The translations under genes and the position numbers were made by a program. Shown one piece after another: positions 34,724 through 46,055 of a stretch of DNA of 64,000 nucleotides. This DNA comes from Diogma glabrata (taxonomy: Eukaryota; Arthropoda; Insecta; Diptera; Cylindrotomidae): positions 252,999,905 through 253,063,904 of the forward strand of contig OY856188.1 of NCBI GenBank assembly GCA_963693315.1, in the 5' to 3' direction. Each line of letters opens with the position of its first letter. Position 1 is the first letter of the stretch. The notes under the pieces were generated by a model. It made no database searches and was not told the DNA's origin. It was given only the letters and a program-made list of their open reading frames with translations.

Positions 34724-34984
34724 TAAAGAGCGTTAAACAGGTGTTGCAAACATGAACTGGGTGGAAGTCAGGACGAGTTTGAACGATTTTTTTTATTCAA
34801 TCTACCACTAAAACTGCACCACTTGTGGAATATGAGATGACACAGAGATTTATTTCACTGTAAAAAACCGTTCCTTTTTATCAATTTCTACAATATGTGA
34901 GACAATTACAATGGATTAAGCAGTACTGGAGTCACCTTTATGCAACATCATATTTACGATGGCATTCTCAGCCCTTATAAAAAA

Positions 34985-35660
34985 AATCGAAAGAAAACGA
35001 TTGAAAACGAATAGTTTCTATCGGATTTAATCATTTTAAACGCATAGACTATATCTGCCTATAGGATTTTTCAGTTTTCGTTTTCAATAGTTTTTCTACG
35101 ATAGAATTTCTATCGTAGTTAATCGTTTTGAATCTGAAGATCACGATTGAAATTTTTTTTTGTCAAATTGAAAAAGTTTTGAATCGTTTTCTATCCGACA
35201 TTACATATATAGCACCAATCGTAATTTATCGTATTTTCCCGTCATTAGATTTCAATCGGGCTGAATCAGAAACTTACGATTGAGATGTTTTCAGGAGAAA
35301 TCAACGGAATTTCTATCTTAGTTAACCGTTTTAAATCTGAAGGTCACGACTTGAAATTTTTTGGTAAAACTGAACAAGTTTTGAATAGTTTTTTATCGTA
35401 CATTCCATATGTAGCACCAATCGTAACCTATCGTATTTTTCCGCCTATAGATTCCTATCGGCTTGAATCTGAAATTTGCGAATGAAATTTTTTCAAGAAA
35501 AACAAACCAATCGTAGTCTACCGTAACCTATGGGATATTTCAGATTTGGTTTCAATGGGTTTTTTGCGATAGAATTTCTATCGTTGTTACTCGTTCTGAA
35601 TCTCAAGTTTTTGATTGAAATTTTTTGGTAAAACTAAACAAGTTTTTAAACGTTTTCTAT
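34985..35660. repeat. Degenerate 200-265-bp tandem repeat
   Basis: 'gaatttctatc(g/t)tagtta' followed by 'cgttttgaatctgaag(a/g)tcacga' and 'ttgaaattttttgg' recurs near 35108, 35308 and 35573. 'tagcaccaatcgtaa' recurs near 35212 and 35413. Related sequence reappears after the LINE at 39570-39720. Confidence 0.75.
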
Positions 35661-36205
35661 CGTTTGTCAAAAGATTGTTTGTAAGTAAGTTTGTCAAAAG
35701 TATTGTCAAAACGAGTTGTAAAAGTAAGTTTGTCAAAAAAATGATTTTCATTTACTTTTTTAGCCAAGTTTTTGGAAGAAAAATTTAGCTGTTTGTACTT
35801 TGTTATAGTTTTTGAAATATTTTTGGAATTTTGAAAAAAGTTTCAATCTTTGATTTTGTAAGAATTTTTGGACTATTTTTAGAATTTTGGAAAAAGTTTG
35901 AATTTTTGAATTTTTAAAAATTTTTGGAATATTACTAGGATTTATAAAAAGTTTAAATATTTGATTTTATTCTAATTTTTGGAATTTTGAAAAAAGTTTC
36001 AATTTTTGATTTTGTTATAGTTTTCGAAATATTTTCAGAATTTTTGAAAAAAGTTTAATCTTTGGTTTTGTAATAATTTACGGAATATTTTTAGAATTTT
36101 GGAAAAAGTTTGATTTTATTTAATTTTTACAATGTTTTTGGGATTTCGAAAGAAATATGAATTTGTGACTTTGTAATATTTTCACGAAACGTGTCAAACG
36201 TATAA
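35661..36205. repeat. Second locus of the 137-bp/65-bp composite tandem repeat
   Basis: 'taagtttgtcaaaaaaatg' and the 'ttttggaattttgaaaaaag' arrays reproduce 16340-16870 in the same order. The unit is then interrupted by a LINE at about 36210 and continues at 39511. Confidence 0.8.
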
Positions 36206-36601
36206 TCTTTTCTTTTTTTTTTTAATCGGCGTTCATGCTCTATGTAGGAGTGTTGTCAGGCTAATCAGGTTTGAATATTCACCACGGTCATTCGCAACAG
36301 CGACATAATTACCATGGCAGCCGATTTTTTTAAGGTCGTTTTTTAAGTCGGTCTCCCATTGTAGTCGTGGTCTACCTTGCGGTGGTCCACTCCCTGGGTA
36401 CTAACGTACATTTTTCTAATCATTCCAGACTGTGAATTGGCTCGTAGAACATGCCCAAACCAAGCAATCCTTTTAAAACGGATGCAACCTATTGTATCAG
36501 GACCCTCAAAAAGGTCTCTGATCTCAAAGTTATATTGGGTACCATTCTATCCATCATCCGTCTTAAGTGGATCAAAAATGTATACAGATAAATGCGATTC
36601 G

Positions 36602-37892
36602 TCATATGGTAAGGGCCCACCTTTGTGACCCATACATCACAACTGGTCTAATCAATGTCTTGTATAACTTGAGCTTGGTGTTAGTTGATACATACGGTGA
36701 TCCAAGGAGAGGCTTAATTGAGTAGAAAGTCCGATTACCTGCAGCAATTAGAGCTTTTATATCTTTAAGTATGCAGTTGTGTGAGTCGAGCATTGATCCC
36801 AAATATTTAAAAGATTCAACTCCCTCAATTCGTTCATCGCCGCACGTCAAATCTTTCTTCTCAGTCTCTCTTGAAACATTCATATGTTTGGTTTTATTGT
36901 GGTTAATTTGCAGACCAATTTTCCTAGCACCAGTCTCAAGTGACTTGAAAGTCTCACTCATAACAGCTTCACTTCGGCCGAGGATGACAACATCATTAGC
37001 GTGAGCGATCATCTGTACTCAGTTTATTGACAAGATATTGTTATTGGTAGGTAGTTTCTTTTGACGGCACACATATTCCAAGGCTAAATTAAAAAGTATA
37101 GGAGAGATAGCATCACCTTGTCTTAAAACGTAGTTGACTTTAAAAAACTTTGATATTTCGTTCTCTACTCGTACACAGCATTGAGAGTTCTGTACTGTCA
37201 TTTTGTATAGTGATACCAGTTTACCATGAATTCCCATTGATACCAGTGCAGACCATAGAGTCTCTCGTTCTAGAGAGTCGTAGGCCTGCCTGAAATCAAT
37301 GAAGAGTTGGTGCTCAGGTATCTTGAACTCTCGGAACTTTTCCAAAATCATCCTTATCAAGAAAAGTGCATCGGTGGTGCCTCGGCCCCGCTGGAAGTCG
37401 CACTGATATTCTCCAAACAGTTGTTCAGCAAAAGGATTGATTTTTAATAGCAAAATGTAGGAAAAATCTTATATGCTGTGCAGAGGAGAGCGATTCCTCT
37501 ATAGTTTGCACATTGTAGGTGATTACCTTTTTTATGGATTGATATCAGCATAGCTGTGTTCCAGTCCTGTGACAAGGTTTCAGCCCGCAAGATCATCTGA
37601 ACCAGTTCAAATAATCTTAAGGATATAGTTCCACCACCATGTATAATTATTTCGGATGTTATATTGTCGATACCAGGTTTGTTGGTTCGTCTCCATGTAT
37701 CTTTGACGCACGAATAAGCTTTGCTCGTCGCCCGACTTGTTGCTGGTCACTTATGTTGAGAAGATTGTCAAAATAAGCGGCCCAAGTATCTAAAATATTT
37801 TTAAGGTCTACTTGTAGCTCCCCATCTTCGTTTTGAATAGCAGTCGATCTAGTTTGAGGGCCCTTCTTTAAGGTTTTGACCTGTTGAAACAA
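36602..37892 (-). pseudogene. LINE reverse transcriptase
   Basis: The upstream part (37659-37892) is the linker before RT. RT proper starts before 37453 with the motifs EYQCDFQRGRGTTDALF, LFIDFRQAYDSL (first catalytic Asp) and NYVLRQGDAISPILF. An in-frame TGA at 37019-37021 separates it from the next part. There the usual A-D-D active site reads HANDVVILG, with the first Asp changed to Asn. Then come KIGLQINHNKTKHM, VESFKYLGSMLD and the C-terminal VVMYGSQRWALT. The copy is inactive by both the stop and the active-site change. The style is that of endonuclease-reverse transcriptases common in insect genomes; the clade was not resolved. Confidence 0.85.
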
Positions 37893-37941
37893 GTTACGCG
37901 ATTGATGTTCCTGACTGTCTCTTCCACCATTCTCTCTTCGT

Positions 37942-39060
37942 TCATCTATATAGTTTTGTAACGGCTTGTCTTGCCAGTTTATAGTTCTCCTTCGTGGACC
38001 TGGTGTTGCGTCCTTCTAGACATTTCAGATAGCAATCTCTTTTATATTGGATAGCGTCAAGACATGCTTGATCCATCCATGGCTTCTGGGAGTGGTTCTG
38101 TGGTCGTCCAAGTATTCCCTCAGCAGCGCTTAAAACAGCATCTTTGAGCAAATACCATGACTTATCGACGTCTCCATTAATGGAATCTGATTTATCCAAT
38201 GTTTCGGCAATATGGTTTTGATATCTCTCTTCCATTTCAGCATTCTTTAATGATGACATGTTAAAACATTTTCGTTGTTTGAATTTTGGAATGCCTGGAT
38301 TTGGGAAGTGGAACCTTATCGTAGCACATATAAGGAAATGGTCACTTCCAATGTATGGACCTCTAAAGGATCGCACATCCAGAACGCTCGAAAAGAAACG
38401 TGCTGTTACTTAGAACGTGATCAATTTGATTTCGAGTGTTTCCATTCGGTGAGAACCAAGTCTGCTTATGAACATATCGATGTCGAAAGAACGTACTGGC
38501 AATTCTCAAATTATTTGATAATGCAAACTCAGTCATTCTCTCACCATTATCATTCGAATTCAAATGCAGGCTGTTGGGACCCACCACATTTCCATAAGAG
38601 ATATCTCTTCCAACCTGCCCATTAAAGTCACCAAGAACCACAATGAAGTCACGTGTGGGTGTTTATTTCATAACCTCTTCCAGTGCTATGTAGAAATTAT
38701 CCTTCTCGTCGACGGTCTTAGCTTCAGTAGGTGCATGCACGGAAATAAGAGAAATATTGTTGTATGTACCACGTACACGTAGGTAGCAGATCCTCTCACT
38801 GACCGGGATGAATTTCAACACGGCTTCTTGTATGCGTGCACCAACAAGAAAGCCAGTTCCAAATTCTCTTCGAGAAGGATGACCGCTATAGTATAGAGAG
38901 TGACTATCCATATCTTGTTTTCCGATTATCGGCTGTCTAATTTCTAGCAGAGCAATGATATCCATCCTATACCTCTCAGCCTCTTTCTAAACTTATAGGA
39001 GCATCAGGAGGGTTCAGGCTACGCACGTTCCACGTTCCGATTCAGTAATCTGGTCCTTTT
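37942..39060 (-). pseudogene. LINE apurinic-type endonuclease
   Basis: The endonuclease nicks target DNA to start insertion. It begins near 39050 with IGTWNVRSLN, followed by DIIALLEIRQ, LISVHAPTEAK and VLGDFNGQVGRD. Near the end are QTWFSPNGNTRNQIDHVL and YIGSDHFLI, so the Asp, Asn and His residues of the fold are visible. The reading frame breaks several times (near 38965, 38650, 38365). A helical linker (MEERYQNHIAETLDKSD) leads on to RT. Confidence 0.85.
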
Positions 39061-39510
39061 TCACGTCCAGGTAAAATTCTATTTTGAAATCCAGGTCTGT
39101 TATTTTCTTTCTGATTTCCAAATTTAACAAAGTTTTTCTTCCGGAGTTAGAGTGTTAACTTTAGACCCAGCCCAAATTGTCGTGAATGGGTTCGTTCTGC
39201 ATCTTAAGGTTACCAGAAACAGCCTTTTTACACGTTTATATAGCGAGCCACTTGATCCAAGACAGACGCCCGATCCAAGCCGCCCCTGACATGGAAAACA
39301 GGCGCTTGGAGTCGCATTGGTTTTAAGGTACCAATTCGCCGTGATGTAGCGTCATTGACTAAGCAGTTTTTACTCTGCTTGTCTCCAATACACAAACCTA
39401 ATTCTGTCAGCATTACCCAGGCAGCACGGCGTGGACGTCGAATTTCGGATTCAGCTACTCATCATCTTTTCACTAAATTATATTAATTTATTTTTTCACT
39501 AAATTATATT

Positions 39511-39720
39511 AACGTATTGATGTTTCGTGTTAGTTTTGTAATAAATTTCTAAACAGAAAAAAAAAATAATGTGAAAAAACCCATTGAAAACGATTCAGAA
39601 CGATAGGATATTGCACTGAAATTCGCCTTTTACTATAAGAAACGATTAAAACGGACAGGAATAAACAAACAAAAATAATGTGAAAAAAACCATTGAAAAC
39701 GATTCAAAAAGAAACTTTAA
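39511..39720. repeat. Right part of the repeat split by the LINE
   Basis: 39511-39567 equals 16887-16945. 39575-39720 has two units of 'gtgaaaaaa.ccattgaaaacgattca', related to the 34985-35660 repeat. Confidence 0.75.
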
Positions 39721-40728
39721 AGTTTAAGGGTGTCTGGCAGGGGGTTTCTACTATAGTAAGTGTCTGGCAATGGGTGACGTGACTTCTAATACTATCCCGA
39801 AGAATATATAAAAAAATTAGCTTTTATACTTTCACGAATCTTTGGAGGCCCCTTTGGAACCTGCTCCCTGCCAAAGCCACTATGATCCAAACTTCATATG
39901 TCGCTAATCGTTCCCACCTGAGTAGAGGGTATGCGCAGAGAAACTTTCAGCTTTTATAAAATAACGAAAGTCTGGCCGTCGCGGGCTCTTAGTCTATTTC
40001 ACAAACAACAAAAAATATAGCGTGTCATTGGAATATAATAATAGAGAATCTCTTTAATATGAAGTACGTGACATTATAAAATATAGGCACTTTTCTCTTT
40101 TTCCACCAGGATATGGAGTAATTTTTATTAGGCTGGTTCGCAATAATAAGAAGTTACAAATCGTATAAGCAATGCGTCCAATGCGTACATAAAATTTGTT
40201 GGAATTATTATAGTGGAATTATTGATGAACTATTTATTATTGTGGAACTATTTATTATTGTGGAACTGGAACTTATTGCCACAATGCCGAGAGTATACAA
40301 CCGATTCGCAAGTAGACAGCAGTTCTCTAACACCAAAACCCATAAACCTCATATAAATAGCACAATTAAAACCATAACCGAAACGACATTCTAAAAATCA
40401 TCAGTTCTAAGATCAATAATAACGTAATTTGTATTACTAATTTTTGCCCCACTTGAACATTGGCATGGTTTGTTTTGTTGACAAATAATGTAATTTTTAA
40501 TTGATTGTCTATTGTCTAACGAGAAAATGTTAGTCAAAAATCCAAAACCGAAACCAAAATTAAGGATTGTCGTTTAAAAAAATCAAAACCAAAACCGTAA
40601 CCGAAATTTATTTTTTAGAAAAACCAATAACAAAACCACAACCAAAAATGTACATTAAGAAAAACCAAAATCCAAACCATTTAAAATAATTTATGGTTTT
40701 GCAGTTCTGCAAGCAATTGCATCAATAA
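39721..40728. other. AT-rich sequence with AAACC-rich simple repeat
   Basis: 40205-40275 holds 'attattgtggaactattt' in tandem about three times. 40310-40690 holds many degenerate copies of AAAACC, AACCGAAACC and similar. No gene is seen. Confidence 0.5.
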
Positions 40729-40912
40729 AACTGTGGCAAGATGTTGTAACATCACTTTTGACGATTCTATCCTATTTTATGCTAATCGGTATACTGTAAC
40801 ACAAAACTGTCGATTATCGTATTTACGACAGTCGTTTTGTGTTACAGCATGCCGATTAGCGTAAAATACGATATAATCGTCAAAAGTGATGTTACAACAT
40901 CTTGCCACTGTT
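40729..40912. mobile_element. 184-bp hairpin MITE
   Basis: Two ~85-bp arms are close to perfect complements. The ends AACTGTGGCAAG and CTTGCCACTGTT differ at one base. Arms include 'atgttgtaacatcactttt' and 'gtaacacaaaactgtcg'. The loop is a few bases ('attatcgtatttac'). No clear target duplication was seen. Confidence 0.85.
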
Positions 40913-41599
40913 CTGTTCAGAACACAGACCAAATGTTGTTCCTGTCAAAATTAAAATTTTTCTTTGCTTCTCCCCTAGCAAACGTCAATTATAACCTATT
41001 TATTGTTCCAAACATGTACAAACGCAAGCCGTAGTAAAATTAAAAAATTAGTATAGTTATATAATTATTTAACAATGCGTCACATTCCCACCCATGGTAT
41101 ATTATTCAATTTTTCGTCGTTACTGTAGTCAAAGTCAAATAAAACTTCCAACATAGAAAAAAAACATGATTAATGTCCTTCTAGTAACTACAAAGACTTT
41201 GAAACAGTTAGTTTAATCTTTGATTTAACTTACGTTTTTATTCTTTAGTTTAATAAATTAACTAAATAGAATCAAAAATTCAAGCTGTCAATTTAAATAT
41301 TTGTTGACTAAGAAAATAATGTTTTTTACATAAATAATTTATTGTTAATTAAAGTTGTTTGACGAGTAAGTTATCTCGTGAATCAACCGCTTGTTGTTTA
41401 ATCTTAGAAGCAAGCATATTTAACTCGTTGTAAACTGTAAAGTTGTTTTTATTTATTGTAAGAAAAACCATCAGAAAAGTAATGGATTTTCTTTTAGTTG
41501 TTTTTATGCATGAGGGGAAAAGCTTAAACAAAATATTTTAACGTTTGCACTTTCACTGATTTGGTTTCAAGTTATGTTATGTTAATCTATTTTTCAGTT
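40913..41599. other. AT-rich sequence, no gene seen
   Basis: Short frames at 40837-41034 and 41349-41531 have no recognisable motifs; the first starts inside the hairpin MITE. Confidence 0.4.
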
Positions 41600-43190
41600 C
41601 TTAAAGAACAAAAGATTCTCCCTTTTTTTTCCATCTATCTCTAAATAAGGCATTTCTTCTCCAATTGTTGTCAAATTCATAAATTTCTTCGATCCACTTC
41701 ATTCTTGGACGTCCTCTTCTTCTTTGTTTATTAGGGACCCATTTTTAAACTTTTGTTGTCCATTTTTCTTTCTCTCTTATGGCGTGTCCAGGGTAGTTCC
41801 ATTTTTGTTGTTTTGAAAATTTTATAATATCGATGATCTTTGTTTTCTTTCTTAGTTGAATATTTGTTATTTCATCCCATTTCTTGTTTAACAGACTCCT
41901 TTCCATTTTTCTTTGAGTTGTTGCTAGTTTTTCTTTTTCATTTTTTGTTAAACCCCAGCATTGTGATCCGAAAGTTAGAATAGGAAGTATACAATAATCC
42001 ATTAGCCTTCGTTTGTAATATACAGTTATACTGGAAAATTTCCTTTAAAAAATCTTTTCAATGACCAAAAGGATTTCCATGCATTTGCTATTCTTGTGTC
42101 AATTTCCGTTTCGTGATTGTTGAATGATAACAGTCTATAATACAAGGTATTTGTATTCTTGAACTGTTTCGATATTATTCCCGTTTACAATGAAGTCTCT
42201 TTCAGCAGTATTTGTCAATATTTTGGTTTTTTCTTCAAGCTCTTTTTTCAATTGTGAGATTATTACAACATCAACCGCAAATCTTAGTTCGTGAATTAAC
42301 TCATGTCCAATTTTAAATACTGAATTATTCCAATTAATATAAAGTTAAAGTTAAGTTAAGTAAAAGTTTTGGATTGCGCTATTAAATAAATTTGGAGAGA
42401 TGCAATATCGCTGTTTGATTCCATGGTTAATTTTAAATTCGCTTCCATCTTTATCTAATTTAAGGCAAGTTGTTGAGTTTTCATATATCTGTTTAAGTAT
42501 ACTGATATATTTATCATGGATTTTTTCATCTTTTAGAGCTTGCCAAAGAAACGGATGTTCGATTAAATCGAATGCTTGTTTGTAATCGATAAAGCCGAGG
42601 AAAATTGGTATTCATGGCATTTTTCTAATATGTGTTGGATTGTGAATATGTGATCGATTGTTGAATATCCTTTTCTGAATCCTGCTTGATTTACTGTTTG
42701 GTTACTTTCTAATGTTGGTAACATACGATTGAGTAAAACTTTTGCGAATAATTTATACATTTGTGAGGTTTTTGTGATAGGTCGATAGTTTTTAATATCT
42801 GATTTATCGCCCTTCTTGAAAATTAAACTGATCGTTGATTTCAACCATTGCAATGGTATTATTTCGGTTTTTAGAATTTCATTAAAGATTCATTGAATAT
42901 CAGAGATTGCGCCATCACTTATTTTTAAGAATTCAACTGAGATTTCGTCATCAACTTTAGCTTTTCCATTCTTTAACATTGATCAGGCGATTTGAATTTC
43001 TTCTTATGTAATCTCATCAACTGTTGATGTTTCGTCAAGAATAGGCATAAGTTCTTCTCTTTCATTATCCGATAATTGACTTGAATATAATTCTTCATAC
43101 TATTTTGTTGCAATTTCTGACATTTCATCTCTTCGGAACTTAATTTCCCCCGTTTTGTTTTTCAGTTTTGGAATCCAATTTGTTGACTTA
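41600..43190 (-). pseudogene. LINE reverse transcriptase, third LINE remnant
   Basis: Minus-strand translation, broken by several frameshifts and stops, gives STISLIFKKGDKSDIKNYRP, SNQTVNQAGFRKGYSTIDHI, DYKQAFDLIEH-type sequence near 42590, and RFAVDVVII near 42270. In the last the A-D-D active site reads A-V-D. The C-terminal ILPILTFGSQCWGLT, TQRKMERSLL and a GRPRMKWI box follow near 41700. The order and the GRPR-W box are those of a non-LTR element different from the 36-39 kb LINE. The 5' end stops at 43190, where the dispersed repeat begins. Inactive. Confidence 0.75.
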
Positions 43191-43540
43191 TTTATGGGGT
43201 GGCTTCCGAGCACTTATTTATTTGAAACTTCAATAACATCAGTTCCTGATAGTTGATTTTGATTTAACTTGGTATATATGCTTAGAGTATGATTTTCAAC
43301 AGTTCTGCACCCAACTTCCTGGCAAAGTTTGTTTTTACTTTTCTATTCGTACAACCTAAATTCGGTTGTCTGTAAGGATACTACAGCTTTCTTTAATGTT
43401 TATATAATTAGAACTACGCGAAATCTATAACATCAGTTAGCCATAAGTTGAAGTAGTTGATGGATTCAGAACATTTTGTTTCCAGAGCTGTGGTAAAGCT
43501 AGCCTATGCAGCAGCGTCAGAAAATGTTTTTCTTGTTAAC
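43191..43540 (+). repeat. Diverged copy of the dispersed repeat 3' part
   Basis: 'ggggtggcttccgagca', 'cagttctgcacccaacttcc', 'gatactacagctttcttta', 'agaactacgcgaaatctat' and 'cctatgcagcagcgtcag' follow the order in 23220-23600. It abuts the LINE remnant on its left. Confidence 0.7.
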
Positions 43541-45732
43541 TTAATTGAATTTACTACTGCGTCAAAAATTATATATTACCGAGGTGTATTCCAATTTCCA
43601 ACCATTGGTTGAGTTGGCATAAAATTATCGTCTCTCTACCACCTATGCTGTGAAATAAAATCTAAAAAATTATTGGGTAGAGTAGTTTGTTTAAAATTAG
43701 ATACGTATTATTTTCAAATATTTTCTCAATTAAGTATGACGTAAATAGTATTAGTTATGTTAGGATTAGGTATAATTAATTATCAGCAGAATAATAATTC
43801 CTGTTTTCAAATCATTCATTTTTTATATACTAACATATTCGTTAGGTTATTACATTTTGAGCACCATTTCTGAAAGCTCCACTCGGAAAGCTTGGATCAT
43901 GATTCTAAAAGGTTATCCTAAAAATAAAACAATCTAAGATATATTAATCAAAAATTAACTTAAAAACTTAGTTACAGGTTACTTTGTATTGAACCTGATT
44001 CAGCCTTTATCAAAGCAAGAGCTTCATCTGCGCTCCTTAATGTATATACAAATACAAAAATAGCAATATGATAATTTCCATCAGACACTTTCTTGAGCTC
44101 ATGAGTACACTTCAGGTAGATACTTTGTTGTAAATCTTGATGGAAGATTTGTATTTGTGTCCGTTATATATTTTTTTTGGTTAAAATTAACTTTTGCGAA
44201 AACAACCAAATCACTTGTTCCACGAAACTATTTTCGTCACCGTTGTTCCATAAAATTGTAAGCAACAAATTAGTATACCTTCTTAGCGGGCACCCTGTTA
44301 AAATTATTTAAAAAATTAATGCAAATACAAATTTATCATAATATATCTATAACAAATATCTAACGATTTAATACAATATAATACAATATCACAATGCGAC
44401 ATAATACAAAATATTACAGTTACTTTAAAAAATAAAAATTTGTACAAATTTTTACTAAAATCAATTGCGTACAACCACAATAACAAACACAATTCATTTG
44501 TTATTTTAGCTTGACAATTTGAATGCTGTTCTTAAATTAAAGCCAAATTTCACAGATAAATTACAGTTCTAAAAATACGTTCGTTATTTTCCGATTTATG
44601 TAGTAGATTAAAACAAAAGTAATAGATTTTTGTATACAAAATTTAGTAACGGAAATATTTATTCATATGAAATGTTTTGCATAATTGTCTAAATATTAGA
44701 TTCAAATGTTTATCCAAATTTTCATATCACTCCTGAGATGTTTCTCTTTTTTGTCACTTCTCTTTCACACAAAACAGTTTATTGATGAAAAGGGGATTAA
44801 TAAGTGCTAAATCCTTTACCGTTCAAAATAATATTACCACCGCCGGCGGTTTATTTAAAATCTATAATTATGTGTTGCTGACGAGTGGAAAAATTCTGAT
44901 ACAATTCTCAACATTTTTAACGTAACATGTCAGACGCTAACAATATTTGTTTTTTTTAACAAACTGGTTTTTATTTGTTTTGTTTTTTATATTCTTACTT
45001 TTTATTTTCTTTCTATATTGTTAAATTAACATATTGTGCACATATTAGTTTTATTCGTTTGTCTTTTATACAGTTTAAACCTAACTTATTGTAATTAATG
45101 AGTCATGACTCATGGTTATAAAAACATTTTGTTTATTGTTGTATAATAAATTTTTATTCGAGACTTATTATTGCTATCGGGCGGTTGACTGAAATCGAAA
45201 TAGGGGTTTTAGTTAACACAATCCCTCCGACTATTAAACATGTTTATCAGTCATGATATTTGTGAAAATTTGATATAAGGAGCTAATTTTTATTCCTTTC
45301 TATCATGGACGGTAAAATCTTGTATCTGAAGATCCTTCAAACAATTTTCTATTTTGTCTTTGAGGATCTTTCAGTTTAAAATTTTAGATTATTAGAACAA
45401 AACCATATTAGGAAATTTTATCTGTTTCGTTTTATTATAGAAAACAGAATTCTGTACAATTCTGTACAGAATACGTTTTATTGTTCTATTTAGAGTTGCA
45501 TAGTTCTCCGTTTCAATTAGGTTTAATGGTTAAACTTTAACCGCACAATTTTTCAAACGATTAAGGAAAATGGATTAATTTTAGTTCGCGGTGTACAAAA
45601 TTAAGCTAAAGTCGTTGCCACATGACAAAATGTTTTGCCGGATTGCTAGCAACGATTTTCTAATTTTTGATTAAACGAAAACTTGCTTTATTTGGATATT
45701 ACCTCAAATGTATGGTAAATTAGAATACCTAT
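43541..45732. other. AT-rich sequence with two perfect palindromes
   Basis: No gene is seen. ACCGCCGGCGGT (44839-44850) is a GC-only core palindrome. ATGAGTCATGACTCAT (45099-45114) is a 16-bp perfect palindrome made of two overlapping TGAGTCA-type sites. Confidence 0.5.
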
Positions 45733-46028
45733 TATAAGATATGAATAATATATAACATTTATTAACTCAAACTTGTTATTTATTTAGCACAAATACAATT
45801 CAATCTATTTAAAATTACATATCTTGTTAATAATTCTCAGCGGCGATGTCGAACGATGATTTTCAGAACGATGATGAATTGCAAGTTATATATAAAGAAC
45901 TGTCAAAAACTAATATTTCCCTCGTTGCAATATTCGGCGCTGCCAACAAAATAATAATAATCGTTGAACTTAAAAATTTAAATTAGTTTTGTTAATAAGT
46001 TTTATTAACAGATGGAGTCGTTTACACT
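45733..46028 (-). mobile_element. 3' LTR of the young Gypsy element
   Basis: 296 bp, differing from 50971-51266 at two positions only (T/A near 45784 and A/C near 45944). On the minus strand it begins AGTGTAAACGACTCC and ends TATCTTATA. A TATATATAA box (near 45890) and an AATAAA signal (near 45780) lie in the expected order. Flanks show no convincing target duplication beyond AT. Confidence 0.95.
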
Positions 46029-46055
46029 CGGCCATCCTGATAAATAAGATTGACC

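Larger units (their letters stand above)
36210..39490 (-). mobile_element. APE-type LINE inserted in tandem repeats
   Basis: Runs on the minus strand from a 5' region near 39490 to an A-rich tail (36212-36222 on the plus strand is a T run). It carries endonuclease then reverse transcriptase. It splits a repeat whose halves are at 35661-36205 and 39511-39567. 'ttttcactaaattatattaa' is directly repeated at 39468-39487 and 39493-39512, next to the 5' end. 'ttttcac' also lies ~30 bp outside the 3' tail, so the target duplication is not settled. Confidence 0.8.
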
